A stretch of 64,000 bases of DNA from HXMU1428-3 sp965215715 (GTDB lineage: Bacteria; Pseudomonadota; Alphaproteobacteria; Rhizobiales; HXMU1428-3). Below are positions 33,601 through 41,640 of this stretch, in pieces. Positions within the stretch are counted from its first letter, which is position 1; every line of letters starts with the position of its first letter. Location: NCBI GenBank assembly GCA_965215715.1, contig OZ244129.1:558001-622000 (forward strand), in the 5' to 3' direction. Below the pieces are notes generated by a model, which was not told where the DNA came from, made no database searches, and was given only the letters and a program-made list of their open reading frames with translations. Both the position numbers and the translations under genes were made by a program.

Positions 33601-34548
33601 ACGAAACCTTTGTTGCAAAAGACTGCGGCCAAAGCACCCAAAGATTATGATCCGGGTGTTGGCATTGCTCTTGGCGATGCGGCGTTAAAGGAAATGCAGA
33701 AAAAATTGGGTGATGAGCCTGCGCAAAAGGGTAAAAAGAGCAAGCGGCCAAAAGTGGTTTTGGGTGATGCTGGGGTTAACCAGCAATTTGCGGCTTTAGA
33801 TCCAGCCCAGCTATCACAAACGGGTAAATTGCCTAATCAAACACATTATGTTGTGCGCCCAGGTGATACCTTGTCTAAGATTTCTCAAAAGGTTTATGGC
33901 AATGCAAAATATTACAAACGAATTTTGCAGTTGAATCCGAAATTAAAAGGCAAGAGTGTTATTCGACCGAAACAAAAACTGGTTGTTCGTGCCATTGAGA
34001 AGCCTAAAGATGAGGAACAAGTTCAAGTTGCTGCTCTTGATAAAAAGGAACCTGTTGTTAAAGAAAAGACCAAAGATAAGGTTGAAAAGGTTGTAGAGAA
34101 AGTTGAACAAAAAGAGGTGAAAACCAGAAAGTACGTGGTTAAGCCTGGTGATAATTTGGGTAAGATTGCGCAAAAAGTTTATGGGGATGCGCGGTTATTT
34201 AAAAAGATTATGGAGCTTAATCCTAAGCTGAAAAAGGCCAATTTAATTTATCCTAAGCAAGTGCTTATTGTTGGCGGGCAAGTGGCTGCGAAAAAAGAAA
34301 AGGCCCCAGAAGAGAAGAAGGTGAAAATTGCCTCTCTTGATAAGAAAACTGAGGTGAAAGCCAAGGATGATGCGGCTAAGGGGCAAGAGTTCTATAAGGT
34401 CAAACAAGGTGATAATTTATGGATTATTGCCAAGAAAGTTTTTGGCAATGGCGCGCGTTATAAGGAAATTATAAAGCTCAACCCGAAATTGGCTAAAAAT
34501 CCTAAACTCATCAAACCAAATGTTCAGTTAAGGGTTCGCAAGAGTTAG
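30661..34548 (+). CDS. Giant LysM protein with twelve W-x-V-P-type repeats
   Basis: This 1295-residue protein has one N-terminal membrane helix (FLSIILAIVATFLWGGFVVD), then about 560 residues with twelve copies of a motif W-x-V-P-x-(G/A)-x-x-P-x-Y, for example SAWMVPDGASPKY, SPWKVPDGATPAY, AWTVPEGATPKY, IWTVPDGASPEY. They are separated by lysine-rich helical linkers. An Ig-like beta domain at about 910-980 (KIEISGRSQVGAKLALYVG) follows, then three LysM domains at about 1061, 1156 and 1243 (VVRPGDTLSKISQKVYGN, VVKPGDNLGKIAQKVYGD, KVKQGDNLWIIAKKVFGN). LysM domains bind peptidoglycan, so the protein spans the membrane to the wall. The ATG at 30661 has AGAAGG nine bases before it; the TTG at 30637 is less likely. 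The stop codon lies in the repeat at 34546. Function unknown. Confidence 0.85.
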   Translation: MSGVRFLSIILAIVATFLWGGFVVDTWYKNSAQRIASQDQINQKQKSQEDKTLEHADALAVAASEEFNKITDSVEQEPKADHSPDSKNIAGVTKEDQSADKKQPSAWMVPDGASPKYDVKKLAATRAKQQKIAEKEKAQAALKKPKKKAEQKLAKGQSPWKVPDGATPAYEGRAPDMVAIAKPAWTVPEGATPKYSTKKIASVRAKHEKLLAKQQAQAVKKLKQKQAKQKLAKVTSGWKVPDAATPAYEGRAPDIVAIAKPEWSVPEGATPKYNVKKIASVRAEHEKKLAKEKAQATKKIAKRLSENKLAKDTSAWSVPIGVTPDYKGRAPDKVVVTAKSVKTGAKPIWTVPDGASPEYDEDKAFKVGAIPWRVPTGNDPISLGFVGSKISKLADNVKEGTQEAAEKVSEKLSTLANDVKETVAAQDKWRVPTGVEPEYEGRDVIADADTPVWRVPDAVSPSYESKVEVADTKKQKGDKEQVSAQGETAQNHIVVTEEEVVVGKIETRLQDEEGNNGFKKDTARLSKDLKAVPVAKYADPKDQPNKKSDRLNVAVFEEDSKRDETSKQAEDKNQEPNKKSDEQVKKEPVVANVKEPSETKKPKEPKKIAKAKPVWTVPTGNDPDYSVVAQLERGIDSVKEMAVEAGTEIASKVESIGSNVKEAVAAPKKWEVPTGVTWQDDEPVIAEKKEAPKAQAKQVAVLDVKNDKSDTKSATKEMADEKKEPVKSTKSAVKSEPQPKVKKEAVEGKEESKPVNEKGKEQKSSPEAKIADVKQVPEKVKEVVNVPLPERKEIVVAALPEKKPEPAIVPKKVIEKEPELFVSSQLKPVGEEMVVAAKKGKQAVQEKAEKKEDQKKTGVVKRILDFISDVKKGDDERGEKRKTKVSMLDAARFEAIKNLMVDEVNYEFTDVKEGKGKIEISGRSQVGAKLALYVGPRYLGDVEPDNAGEWIFKKDMYLPQGKHVVHAQQMSKSGLVLARKTKPLLQKTAAKAPKDYDPGVGIALGDAALKEMQKKLGDEPAQKGKKSKRPKVVLGDAGVNQQFAALDPAQLSQTGKLPNQTHYVVRPGDTLSKISQKVYGNAKYYKRILQLNPKLKGKSVIRPKQKLVVRAIEKPKDEEQVQVAALDKKEPVVKEKTKDKVEKVVEKVEQKEVKTRKYVVKPGDNLGKIAQKVYGDARLFKKIMELNPKLKKANLIYPKQVLIVGGQVAAKKEKAPEEKKVKIASLDKKTEVKAKDDAAKGQEFYKVKQGDNLWIIAKKVFGNGARYKEIIKLNPKLAKNPKLIKPNVQLRVRKS

Positions 34549-34651
34549 TGTGTGTCGCACAAAAGTGGATGCCGGTTTTGTGAAATAAGACACGCATAAA
34601 CAAAAAGACAAGAGCATGGCTTTGAATTCAAAATAAAGTGACATGCTCTTA
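34546..34651. repeat. Interspersed element, copy C (106 bp, inverted)
   Basis: It starts with TAGTGTGTGTC and ends with GACATGCTCTTA, in the opposite orientation to copies A and B, with the core ACAAAAGTGGATGCCGGTTT. The TAG at 34546-34548 is both the first three bases of the element and the stop codon of the LysM protein gene. A second hairpin (GAGCATGGC...GACATGCTC) lies in its other half, as in copy A. Confidence 0.85.
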
Positions 34652-34696
34652 GGGTTATGACCCTAAGGCTTTTGGGCGACGTTTTGTTTTATGATG

Positions 34697-35206
34697 TTAG
34701 TTTGTCGCTTTGTTTTTTTGTAAAGACGCTTCATAATAATTTGAGTAAAAGCCTTCAAATTTGGTTTGGACGGGCTGGTTTTGATAAAACCCTCGAAATT
34801 TTTTCACCATTGGGTTTGTTTTTAAAAATGAACAAACAGCCTGGCGGAATTTCCATGGCTTGGCCTTGGATGGCAGCCGAGAGAGCCAATGTCTGTTTGG
34901 ACGGCCCACACGCATATTTCCCGGGATAAGCTGAAAGCCTGAAGGTAAATTTTTTTGCTCCATGATTTCTATGAAATGATCGAGTTCTTGCGGGGTTGAA
35001 AATAACAGCCTTATGCCACGGAAGTTCACTTCAAGTTGGCACCATAATTTCCTTTGGGAGCAAAAAGGGGTTGCTTGCCATTTTGGGCGTCGCCATTGGC
35101 CAGAGGGCGTTTGTTGTTTTGTCCAGCCATACATTTGCTGGCCGACCCAATAGCTTATCGGGGTCAGAGGAAACTCTTTTGAATAGGAAAGTTCGACTTT
35201 TTTCAT
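34697..35206 (-). CDS. Hypothetical 169-residue protein
   Basis: A soluble basic protein with no signal peptide. The first half contains YWVGQQMYGWTKQQTPSGQW and FRGIRLLFSTPQELDHFIEI; the second half the motif NRHWLSRLPSKAKPWKFRQA. The latter string is reminiscent of unnamed Hyphomicrobiales proteins. A clear ribosome site (agggg) precedes the ATG. It ends 45 bp from the repeat element beyond the LysM gene. I do not recognise a function; the C-terminus is aromatic and basic, suggesting nucleic-acid or polymer contact. Confidence 0.55.
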   Translation of the reverse strand: MKKVELSYSKEFPLTPISYWVGQQMYGWTKQQTPSGQWRRPKWQATPFCSQRKLWCQLEVNFRGIRLLFSTPQELDHFIEIMEQKNLPSGFQLIPGNMRVGRPNRHWLSRLPSKAKPWKFRQAVCSFLKTNPMVKKFRGFYQNQPVQTKFEGFYSNYYEASLQKNKATN

Positions 35207-35418
35207 AAATATTGCCCCTTTTTAATGATAAACAGATCGCTAACTGACTTTTTCACTGTTTGCTATTTAGAGTATGAAAAATGGCTCAAATTTGAAAGAG
35301 GGGCTTGGTTTTGTTAGCCCTTGTTGATTGTTTTTGCTAAAACCTGTCTTATCTATTAAGAGTTTGATTTTCAAACTATCAGAGCAAACTCTTTTTGCCC
35401 TAACCGATTGACCGTTTT

Positions 35419-37266
35419 ATGAGATATATGAAATCCGCAGCTGGCCCGGATAGGGACGCTGATCAAAATGCACAAGTGGACCCGGTTTATGTGCTGCGCT
35501 CCTTATTGCCTTTTGCTTGGCCCAAAGACCGGTTTGATTTGCGCCTTAAAGTGGTGCTGGCCTTTGTTGCCTTGATTGCGGCCAAACTGGTAACGGTTTC
35601 TGTTCCCTTTGCTTATAAAGCGGCTGTCAATGCGCTTGATGGGCTTTATAGTTCTTCTACCATGTTAGCTTTGGGGCTGGTGCCGGTGATGCTGATTGTT
35701 GCATATGGCATGGGCCGGATCATGATGATTGTGTTTAATGCGCTTCGTGATGGGTTGTTTATTAGCGTTGGGCAAAATGCAGTGCGCGCCTTATCCGTTG
35801 CCACTTTTTCTCATTTGCATAATTTGTCGTTGCGCTTTCATATGGAGCGGCGCACGGGGGAATTAAACCGGGTTGTCTCGCGGGCCAATACAGCGATTGA
35901 GCTGATCATCCGTATGGGGGTGTTGCAATTTATCCCAACGCTTTTGGAATTGGTTTTGGTGTTTAGCATTTTTGGTGTGATGTTTGGTGCGCCTTATGTG
36001 TTGGTGTTGTTGCTCACTGTTGCGGTCTATATTTATTTTACCAAAAAAGCCAGTGATTGGCGCATTGGCATTCGCCGCGATATGAATGTGTCTGATAATG
36101 AGGCTGGTTCTAAAGCGGTTGATAGTTTGCTCAATTATGAAACCATCAAATATTTTGGCAATGAAGAGCTAGAGGCCAAGCGCTATGACAAGGTCATGGC
36201 AGGCTATGAACGGGCGGCCATTCGCACCTTTACCTCCCTTGGTGTGTTGAATGCGGGCCAAGCTGCGATCTTTACAATTGGGCTAACGGTTGTGATGCTC
36301 ATGGCGGCAAATGATGTGTCCAATAAGGTGTTGACCTTGGGTGATTTTGTCATGGTCAATGCTATGCTTATTCAATTGCAAATCCCTCTTAATTTTTTAG
36401 GTATGGTTTACCGTGAAATTCGCCAAGGGTTGGTGGATTTGGAAAATATGTTTTCCCTATTAGATCAATATCCTGAAATTATTGATGACCCGGATGCCAA
36501 GCCTTTAACGGTTAGCAAAGGGGAGATTGTTTTTGACAATGTCGGTTTTGCTTATGATCCGGCGCGTCCGATCTTAAAGGGTGTGAGTTTTAAAGTGCCT
36601 GCTGGCAAAATGACAGCAATTGTTGGGCCATCAGGGGCTGGTAAGTCTACCATTTCGCGGGCGCTGTTTCGGTTTTATGATGTGCTTGATGGCAAGATTT
36701 TGATTGATGGGCAAGATATTTCAACGGTCACTCAAAAAAGCTTGCGGGCCGCCATTGGTATGGTGCCGCAAGATACTGTGCTGTTTAATGACACGCTTTA
36801 CTACAATATTGCTTATGGGCGCCCTGAAGCGTCTCAGGAGGAAGTGTATGAGGCGGCCAAATTGGCGCAGATTGATGGGTTCATCAAAAAATTGCCTGAT
36901 GGTTATGACACAATGGTTGGTGAGCGCGGCTTGAAATTATCGGGGGGGGAAAAGCAACGGGTTGCGATTGCGCGCACGATTTTAAAAGCGCCGCCGATTA
37001 TGATGCTTGATGAGGCCACAAGTGCGCTTGATAGCTATACGGAAAAAGAAATTCAAGGCGCGCTTGATCAGGTGAGCCGGGAGCGTACCAGTTTGGTAAT
37101 CGCGCATCGGCTTTCCACAGTGACCCATGCAGATGAGATTTTGGTGCTTGACCAAGGGGAAATTGTGGAACGGGGCTCGCATGCAGATTTGGTTGCACGC
37201 GGCGGTGTTTATGCCGGGCTTTGGCAACAGCAACAGGCGGCTCAAAAAGACACAGAGCAAGCTTGA
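35419..37266 (+). CDS. Atm1/HMT1-type ABC exporter (half-transporter fused permease-ATPase)
   Basis: The 615-residue protein has six membrane helices in the first 320 residues and an ABC ATPase in the rest. Motifs are intact: Walker A GPSGAGKST, signature LSGGEKQRVAIAR, Walker B IMMLDEATSALD and the H-loop IAHRLST. The YETIKYFGNEELEAKRYD stretch in the coupling region is typical of the Atm1/HMT group, which exports glutathione-conjugated sulfur or metal species (eukaryotic mitochondrial Atm1 derives from alphaproteobacteria). It is preceded by a 212-bp gap and followed by psd-pssA on the same strand, which need not be functionally related. Confidence 0.92.
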   Translation: MRYMKSAAGPDRDADQNAQVDPVYVLRSLLPFAWPKDRFDLRLKVVLAFVALIAAKLVTVSVPFAYKAAVNALDGLYSSSTMLALGLVPVMLIVAYGMGRIMMIVFNALRDGLFISVGQNAVRALSVATFSHLHNLSLRFHMERRTGELNRVVSRANTAIELIIRMGVLQFIPTLLELVLVFSIFGVMFGAPYVLVLLLTVAVYIYFTKKASDWRIGIRRDMNVSDNEAGSKAVDSLLNYETIKYFGNEELEAKRYDKVMAGYERAAIRTFTSLGVLNAGQAAIFTIGLTVVMLMAANDVSNKVLTLGDFVMVNAMLIQLQIPLNFLGMVYREIRQGLVDLENMFSLLDQYPEIIDDPDAKPLTVSKGEIVFDNVGFAYDPARPILKGVSFKVPAGKMTAIVGPSGAGKSTISRALFRFYDVLDGKILIDGQDISTVTQKSLRAAIGMVPQDTVLFNDTLYYNIAYGRPEASQEEVYEAAKLAQIDGFIKKLPDGYDTMVGERGLKLSGGEKQRVAIARTILKAPPIMMLDEATSALDSYTEKEIQGALDQVSRERTSLVIAHRLSTVTHADEILVLDQGEIVERGSHADLVARGGVYAGLWQQQQAAQKDTEQA

Positions 37267-37364
37267 TAAAAGTTTTTAGGTGAATAGGATGTCCGTTTTG
37301 GGCATTTGGTTCCGTTTTATGATAAGAAACACACAGATAAATAAAGGTAAAAACGAGGCGAGAC

Positions 37365-38078
37365 GTGGCAGAGCATAACAGCATTATGGATACTTTGGAG
37401 ACGGTGTTGGTGCCGGTGCACAGGGATGGGCACAAGTTTGTTGGGTTGGCAGCATTGTTGACCTTATTTTTCTTTTGGCTTTGGGCGCCTTTGGGTTGGC
37501 TTTTTGCGATTATCACGCTTTGGGTGGTGTACTTCTTTCGCGATCCTGAGCGGGTGAGCCAAACGCGCGATGGGCTGGTTATTGCACCAGCTGATGGGCG
37601 CATCACTGCGGTTGAAGAGGTGTTGCCGCCCAAAGAACTGGATTTAGGCGATGAGCCGTTGGTGCGGGTGTCTACTTTTCTTTCTATTTTCGATGTTCAT
37701 ATTCAACGGGCTCCCATTGCTGGTGAGATCCATGAAATTGTTTATACACCGGGCTTGTTTTTAAATGCGGTGTTGGATAAGGCCAGTGAGGATAATGAAC
37801 GCAATGGCGTTGTGATTAATGATGCCCATGGTAATAAAATTGGTGTTGTGCAAATTGCAGGGTTGATTGCCCGGCGGATATTGTGTTTTACCAAGCAAGG
37901 TGATGCCATTGGGGTTGGTGAGCGCTATGGGCTTATTCGGTTTGGTAGCCGGGTTGATGTTTATTTGCCCAAAGGCAAAACAGCGCTTGTTTCAGTTGGG
38001 CAAAAGGCGATTGCTGGCGAGACGGTGTTTGCAGATCTTAAATCTGATGAAGGGGCGCGAGAGGCGCGCTCGCAATAA
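37365..38078 (+). CDS. psd: Phosphatidylserine decarboxylase proenzyme
   Basis: Psd makes phosphatidylethanolamine by decarboxylating phosphatidylserine. The short bacterial/archaeal form (237 residues) is seen here: two hydrophobic segments (FVGLAALLTLFFFWLWAPLG) are followed by the decarboxylase domain, with the autocleavage site Gly-Ser in RFGSRVDVYLP that creates the pyruvoyl group. VSTFLSIFDVHIQRAPIAG is a further family block. Start is GTG 37365 with gaggcgagac just before. It forms an operon with pssA (58 bp later). Confidence 0.95.
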   Translation: MAEHNSIMDTLETVLVPVHRDGHKFVGLAALLTLFFFWLWAPLGWLFAIITLWVVYFFRDPERVSQTRDGLVIAPADGRITAVEEVLPPKELDLGDEPLVRVSTFLSIFDVHIQRAPIAGEIHEIVYTPGLFLNAVLDKASEDNERNGVVINDAHGNKIGVVQIAGLIARRILCFTKQGDAIGVGERYGLIRFGSRVDVYLPKGKTALVSVGQKAIAGETVFADLKSDEGAREARSQ

Positions 38079-38136
38079 TTTCCTTGAGGCTTTTGGGGTT
38101 TTGCAAAAGAGTATGGTTATAGGCTACAACTAAATT

Positions 38137-39072
38137 ATGACGCTAGATATTGAAAATAATGGCAAGAAAAGACCTTCAGGGGAGGGTAAGAGCCGCCCCA
38201 AAAAGGGTGGCTTTTTACTCTCTCGCCGTGAGCGGGAAGTGCCGTTGCGGGCTATTATTCCCAATGTGATCACGTTAATGGGGTTGAGCGCTGGGCTTAC
38301 TTCTATTCGCATGAGCATAGATGGGCGCATTGAGCTGGCCATTGGCTTGATTGTGTTGGCCGCTATTCTTGATGGGATTGATGGGCGGGTGGCCCGGCTT
38401 TTAAAAGCTTCGTCTAAATTTGGGGCTGAGCTGGATTCTCTGGCTGATTTTGTCAATTTTGGTGTGGCGCCGGCGATTTTATTGTTTAGCTGGGGCTTGA
38501 ATGACCTTAAAAGCATGGGCTGGATTGCTGCGTTGGCATTTGCGATTTCCGCTGCTTTGCGATTGGCGCGCTTTAATGTGAGCCATGATGATGAGGACAG
38601 CCCGAAATGGAAGCAACGTTTCTTTGAAGGCATTCCGGCGCCTGCTGGCGCTCTTTTGGTGATGTTGCCGCTTTATTTGCACAATAGCGGTGTGAGTGTG
38701 TTTAAAAACATACCTGAGCTTACAGCTGTTTATATGGTTGTTCTGGCCGGGCTGATGGTGTCTCACATGCCAACCTTTTCAGGCAAATTGTTAGGGGCCA
38801 AGATTAAGCTTTATTATGCCATGCCGATCACAGTGGTGGGTGTGCTTATTGCGGCGATTTTAGTGACCTATCCATTTGTGACCCTTTGTGTGTTTTGCTT
38901 TGCTTATATGCTGACCTTGCCATTTGGCGTTCTGGCCTATCAAAAAGATTTGGCGCGTTATGGCGAAGATGGCGATGTGGAAGAAAGCGTGCTTGCTCCT
39001 GAAGATGTGCCTGATCCTGAAGAGGTCTCTGGGGCACTCAAACAAATCGATGATGACCATCCTTTGCATTAA
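38137..39072 (+). CDS. pssA: CDP-diacylglycerol-serine O-phosphatidyltransferase
   Basis: PssA makes phosphatidylserine from CDP-diacylglycerol and serine, the step before Psd. The CDP-alcohol phosphotransferase motif is complete: DGIDGRVARLLKASSKFGAE followed by LDSLADFVNFGVAP (D-G-x2-A-R-x8-G-x3-D-x3-D). Multiple hydrophobic segments follow. Length 311 includes a C-terminal acidic tail of about 30 residues and a basic N-terminal stretch. The PssA-Psd pair defines the phosphatidylethanolamine pathway in this organism. The last 4 bp overlap with the convergent OsmC gene. Confidence 0.96.
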   Translation: MTLDIENNGKKRPSGEGKSRPKKGGFLLSRREREVPLRAIIPNVITLMGLSAGLTSIRMSIDGRIELAIGLIVLAAILDGIDGRVARLLKASSKFGAELDSLADFVNFGVAPAILLFSWGLNDLKSMGWIAALAFAISAALRLARFNVSHDDEDSPKWKQRFFEGIPAPAGALLVMLPLYLHNSGVSVFKNIPELTAVYMVVLAGLMVSHMPTFSGKLLGAKIKLYYAMPITVVGVLIAAILVTYPFVTLCVFCFAYMLTLPFGVLAYQKDLARYGEDGDVEESVLAPEDVPDPEEVSGALKQIDDDHPLH

Positions 39073-39533
39073 GACTTGTTCTCTTGATTGGGGATAATAT
39101 CAACTGTCAGGTCCAGCGAATTGGCAACAAAACAATATTTGTGGGCCCGTTCATGCATTTCTTGTAATTTGTCTAAGGTGATATCAGCTCCGCTTGCAAA
39201 TTTTACGGATGGGTTCAGCGTGATTGATGTGACTTTGGTTTTGCCTGTTTGGTCTTTTCCAAGCGTTGCCACAGCTCGGTCTTGATAGGCTTGAACTTGC
39301 CATTTTGTTTTGGCTGCCAGGGCCAGAAAGGTCATCATATGGCAACTGCTTAAAGCGGCCGCCAAAGCTTCTTCTGGGTTTGCATATTGAGGGTCACCGC
39401 CAAAGTCAGGCGCTGGCGCCATTTTTTGGGAAAAGCCGCCGCTGTAGGTAACGTCATGGGTAGCGTCATATTGCCTATGGGTGAGTGTTCCATCTTTGAG
39501 TGACCAGTTGAGGGTTATGAAAAGATCAGACAT
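39069..39533 (-). CDS. OsmC/Ohr family peroxide-resistance protein
   Basis: OsmC-family proteins detoxify organic peroxides with a pair of cysteines. Cys-containing segments are present: ALAAALSSCHMMTFLALAAK and HERAHKYCFVANS. The GGFSQKMAPAPDFGGDPQYA and NPEEALAAALSSC blocks fit the family. I start it at ATG 39533 (154 residues), with AGGA seven bases before it; the frame extends to 39608 without similarity. Its end overlaps that of pssA by 4 bp (convergent). Confidence 0.9.
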   Translation of the reverse strand: MSDLFITLNWSLKDGTLTHRQYDATHDVTYSGGFSQKMAPAPDFGGDPQYANPEEALAAALSSCHMMTFLALAAKTKWQVQAYQDRAVATLGKDQTGKTKVTSITLNPSVKFASGADITLDKLQEMHERAHKYCFVANSLDLTVDIIPNQENKS

Positions 39534-39685
39534 TTTTTTCCTATTTTTTTGTAAACCGTTTTTTGCAAAGTGGGTTGTTTTTGTGCACGTTACCTGTAGT
39601 TTTCTCATAAAAGAGAGGCGATGTAATGATAAATATCAATCTCAGAACAGGACAGTTCACTGTTTCATTGTTTTAGGAGTTTGGA

Positions 39686-40489
39686 ATGAGAGATGTGCAA
39701 GCGCCAATATTGGTCGATTTTAAAGGACCAGTGGCTGTTTTAACGTTGAATATGCCAGGTACGTTGAATGCGCTTGGTGAGCAGATGTTGTTGGCCCTGC
39801 AAACGGCTTTGGATGAATTGGCTCAAAATAGGCAGGTTAAAGTTGTTATCTTGGCCAATGCAGGTGATCACTTTTGTGCCGGGCATGATTTAAAGGAAAT
39901 GACGGCCAGGCGCGGTGATGCTGATGGGGGCTCAGCCTATTTTGAAAATTTGTTTGCGCTTTGCTCTGAGGTGATGATGTCAGTTGTGCGATTGCCCCAA
40001 CCTGTGATTGCACAAGTTAAGGGTGTGGCGACAGCTGCTGGCTGTCAGCTTGTTGCCAGTTGTGATTTGGCTGTTGGGAGCCAGACGGCTCGCTTTGCAA
40101 CGCCGGGCGTAAATATTGGGCTTTTTTGTTCAACACCGATGGTGGCCTTGTCTCGCAATGTTGGGCGCAAACATGCTATGGAGATGTTGTTGTTGGGCGA
40201 TTTTGTTTCAGCTTCCAAAGCGGCTGAGATTGGGTTGTTGAACAAGGTTGTGCCTGATCAAGAGCTGGCGCCAAGTGTGATGGCTTTGGCCGATCAAATT
40301 GTTTCCAAGTCTCCCAAAGCGATTAAAATTGGTAAGGAAGCTTTTTATAAACAGGCCGAGTTAGGGCTGGATGAAGCTTATGCATATGCGGCTAAAGTGA
40401 TGGCTGAAAATATGTTGGAGGCGGATGCCAAAGAAGGGATTGGGGCTTTTTTGGGCAAGCGGTCAAACCCGCAATGGGGTGAGGATTAG
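39686..40489 (+). CDS. Crotonase-like protein of ECHDC3 type
   Basis: The protein has the enoyl-CoA hydratase fold (267 residues), with oxyanion-hole segments FCAGHDLKEM and VATAAGCQLVASCDLA. The two catalytic glutamates of active hydratases are absent: Gln121 (in GCQL) replaces the first and Gly141 (in ATPGVNIGLF) the second. The string ATPGVNIGLFCSTPMVALSR is the ECHDC3-like signature. Such members may be isomerases or acyl-CoA-binding, but not simple hydratases. It is preceded by a clear gap and followed by dusA. Confidence 0.88.
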   Translation: MRDVQAPILVDFKGPVAVLTLNMPGTLNALGEQMLLALQTALDELAQNRQVKVVILANAGDHFCAGHDLKEMTARRGDADGGSAYFENLFALCSEVMMSVVRLPQPVIAQVKGVATAAGCQLVASCDLAVGSQTARFATPGVNIGLFCSTPMVALSRNVGRKHAMEMLLLGDFVSASKAAEIGLLNKVVPDQELAPSVMALADQIVSKSPKAIKIGKEAFYKQAELGLDEAYAYAAKVMAENMLEADAKEGIGAFLGKRSNPQWGED

Positions 40490-40559
40490 AGTTTTAACTG
40501 TGCACATAGCATGAAATTTGACGATTGTTTTGATAAGGAAATTGGTTTTTTAATCTGTC

Positions 40560-41564
40560 ATGTCTGGTTTGGATGAGCATAAATTCAGTGTCGCGCCGAT
40601 GATGGGGTGGACGGATCGGCATTGCCGGTATTTTCATCGTTTGTTGTCTCGACACACGCGCCTTTATACGGAAATGATTACCGCTGATGCGATCGTGCAT
40701 GGCGATCACAATTATTTGCTTCAGATGAATAACCAAGAACATCCGGTTGCACTACAATTGGGGGGAAGTGACCCGGAACAATTGGCAAAGGCGGTTAAAA
40801 TTGCGGATGGGTATGGGTATGATGAGTTTAATTTAAATGTTGGGTGTCCCTCTGATCGGGTGCAAAATGGGCGGTTTGGGGCCTGTTTGATGAAAGAGCC
40901 TGAACGGGTGAAAGACTGTTTGGCTGCCATGAATGAGAGCACTGAAAGACTTGTCAGTGTGAAGTGCCGCATTGGTGTTGATGATATGGATGATGAGGCT
41001 GGCCTTACTCACTTTGTTGACATTGTTAAATCTTCAAGCATTCAACATTTTATCATTCATGCGCGCAAAGCGTGGCTTGAGGGTTTGAGCCCGAAACAAA
41101 ATCGAGAGATTCCGCCTTTGAATTATCCACGGGTGTATCAGTTAAAACATTCATTTCCTGATTTGCATATTGTTATCAATGGCGGTGTTGAAACCCTTGA
41201 GCAAGTGGGGGCGCATTTGCAACAGGTTGATGGGGTTATGATGGGGCGCCAGGCCTATCATATTCCTTATATTTTGGCGCGGGTTGATCAGTCATTTTAT
41301 AACGCCCCGGATCCAATTGTTAGCAGGCATCAGGTTGGGGAGGCGATGATCCCTTATATTGAAAGCCAGCTTGCAAAAGGGGTTGGTTTGTATCAAATCA
41401 CCCGTCATATGCTGGGTTTGTTTTATGGACAACCAGGGGCGCGCCATTTTCGGCGTATTTTGTCTAGCCAGGTGGCTGGTTCTAAAGGGGATATTGAGGT
41501 GTATAAAACGGCCTTAAACAGTGTGCCGCAATCGCAAGACATGTCATTAGAGCATAGCGCTTAG
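40560..41564 (+). CDS. dusA: tRNA-dihydrouridine(20/20a) synthase
   Basis: DusA reduces uridine 20/20a of tRNA with FMN and NADPH. Family motifs are seen: FSVAPMMGWTDRHCRYFHRL, TEMITADAI, the catalytic-loop NVGCPSDRVQNGRFGACLM (proton-donor Cys near its end) and KCRIGVDD. The Gly-rich phosphate-binding VINGGVETLEQV follows. The 334-residue length matches DusA rather than DusB or DusC. It follows the crotonase by 70 bp with the same orientation. Confidence 0.96.
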   Translation: MSGLDEHKFSVAPMMGWTDRHCRYFHRLLSRHTRLYTEMITADAIVHGDHNYLLQMNNQEHPVALQLGGSDPEQLAKAVKIADGYGYDEFNLNVGCPSDRVQNGRFGACLMKEPERVKDCLAAMNESTERLVSVKCRIGVDDMDDEAGLTHFVDIVKSSSIQHFIIHARKAWLEGLSPKQNREIPPLNYPRVYQLKHSFPDLHIVINGGVETLEQVGAHLQQVDGVMMGRQAYHIPYILARVDQSFYNAPDPIVSRHQVGEAMIPYIESQLAKGVGLYQITRHMLGLFYGQPGARHFRRILSSQVAGSKGDIEVYKTALNSVPQSQDMSLEHSA

Positions 41565-41575
41565 AAATAAAAAAG

Positions 41576-41637
41576 GGCACAGCAGCAAAGACCATTTGAG
41601 GGGGTCGGGGGGGGGTAATGACCCTTGCTACTGTGCC
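41576..41637 (-). terminator. Terminator of the stator operon with a G9 loop
   Basis: On the minus strand GGCACAGTAGCAA pairs with TTGCTGCTGTGCC (one mismatch, 12 of 13 bp) and is followed by CTTTTTTATTT, so it is a terminator for pomA-pomB. The loop is long (36 nt) and contains five and then nine consecutive G on the plus strand (nine C as transcribed). It ends just past the dusA stop codon. Confidence 0.8.
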
Positions 41638-41640
41638 AAA

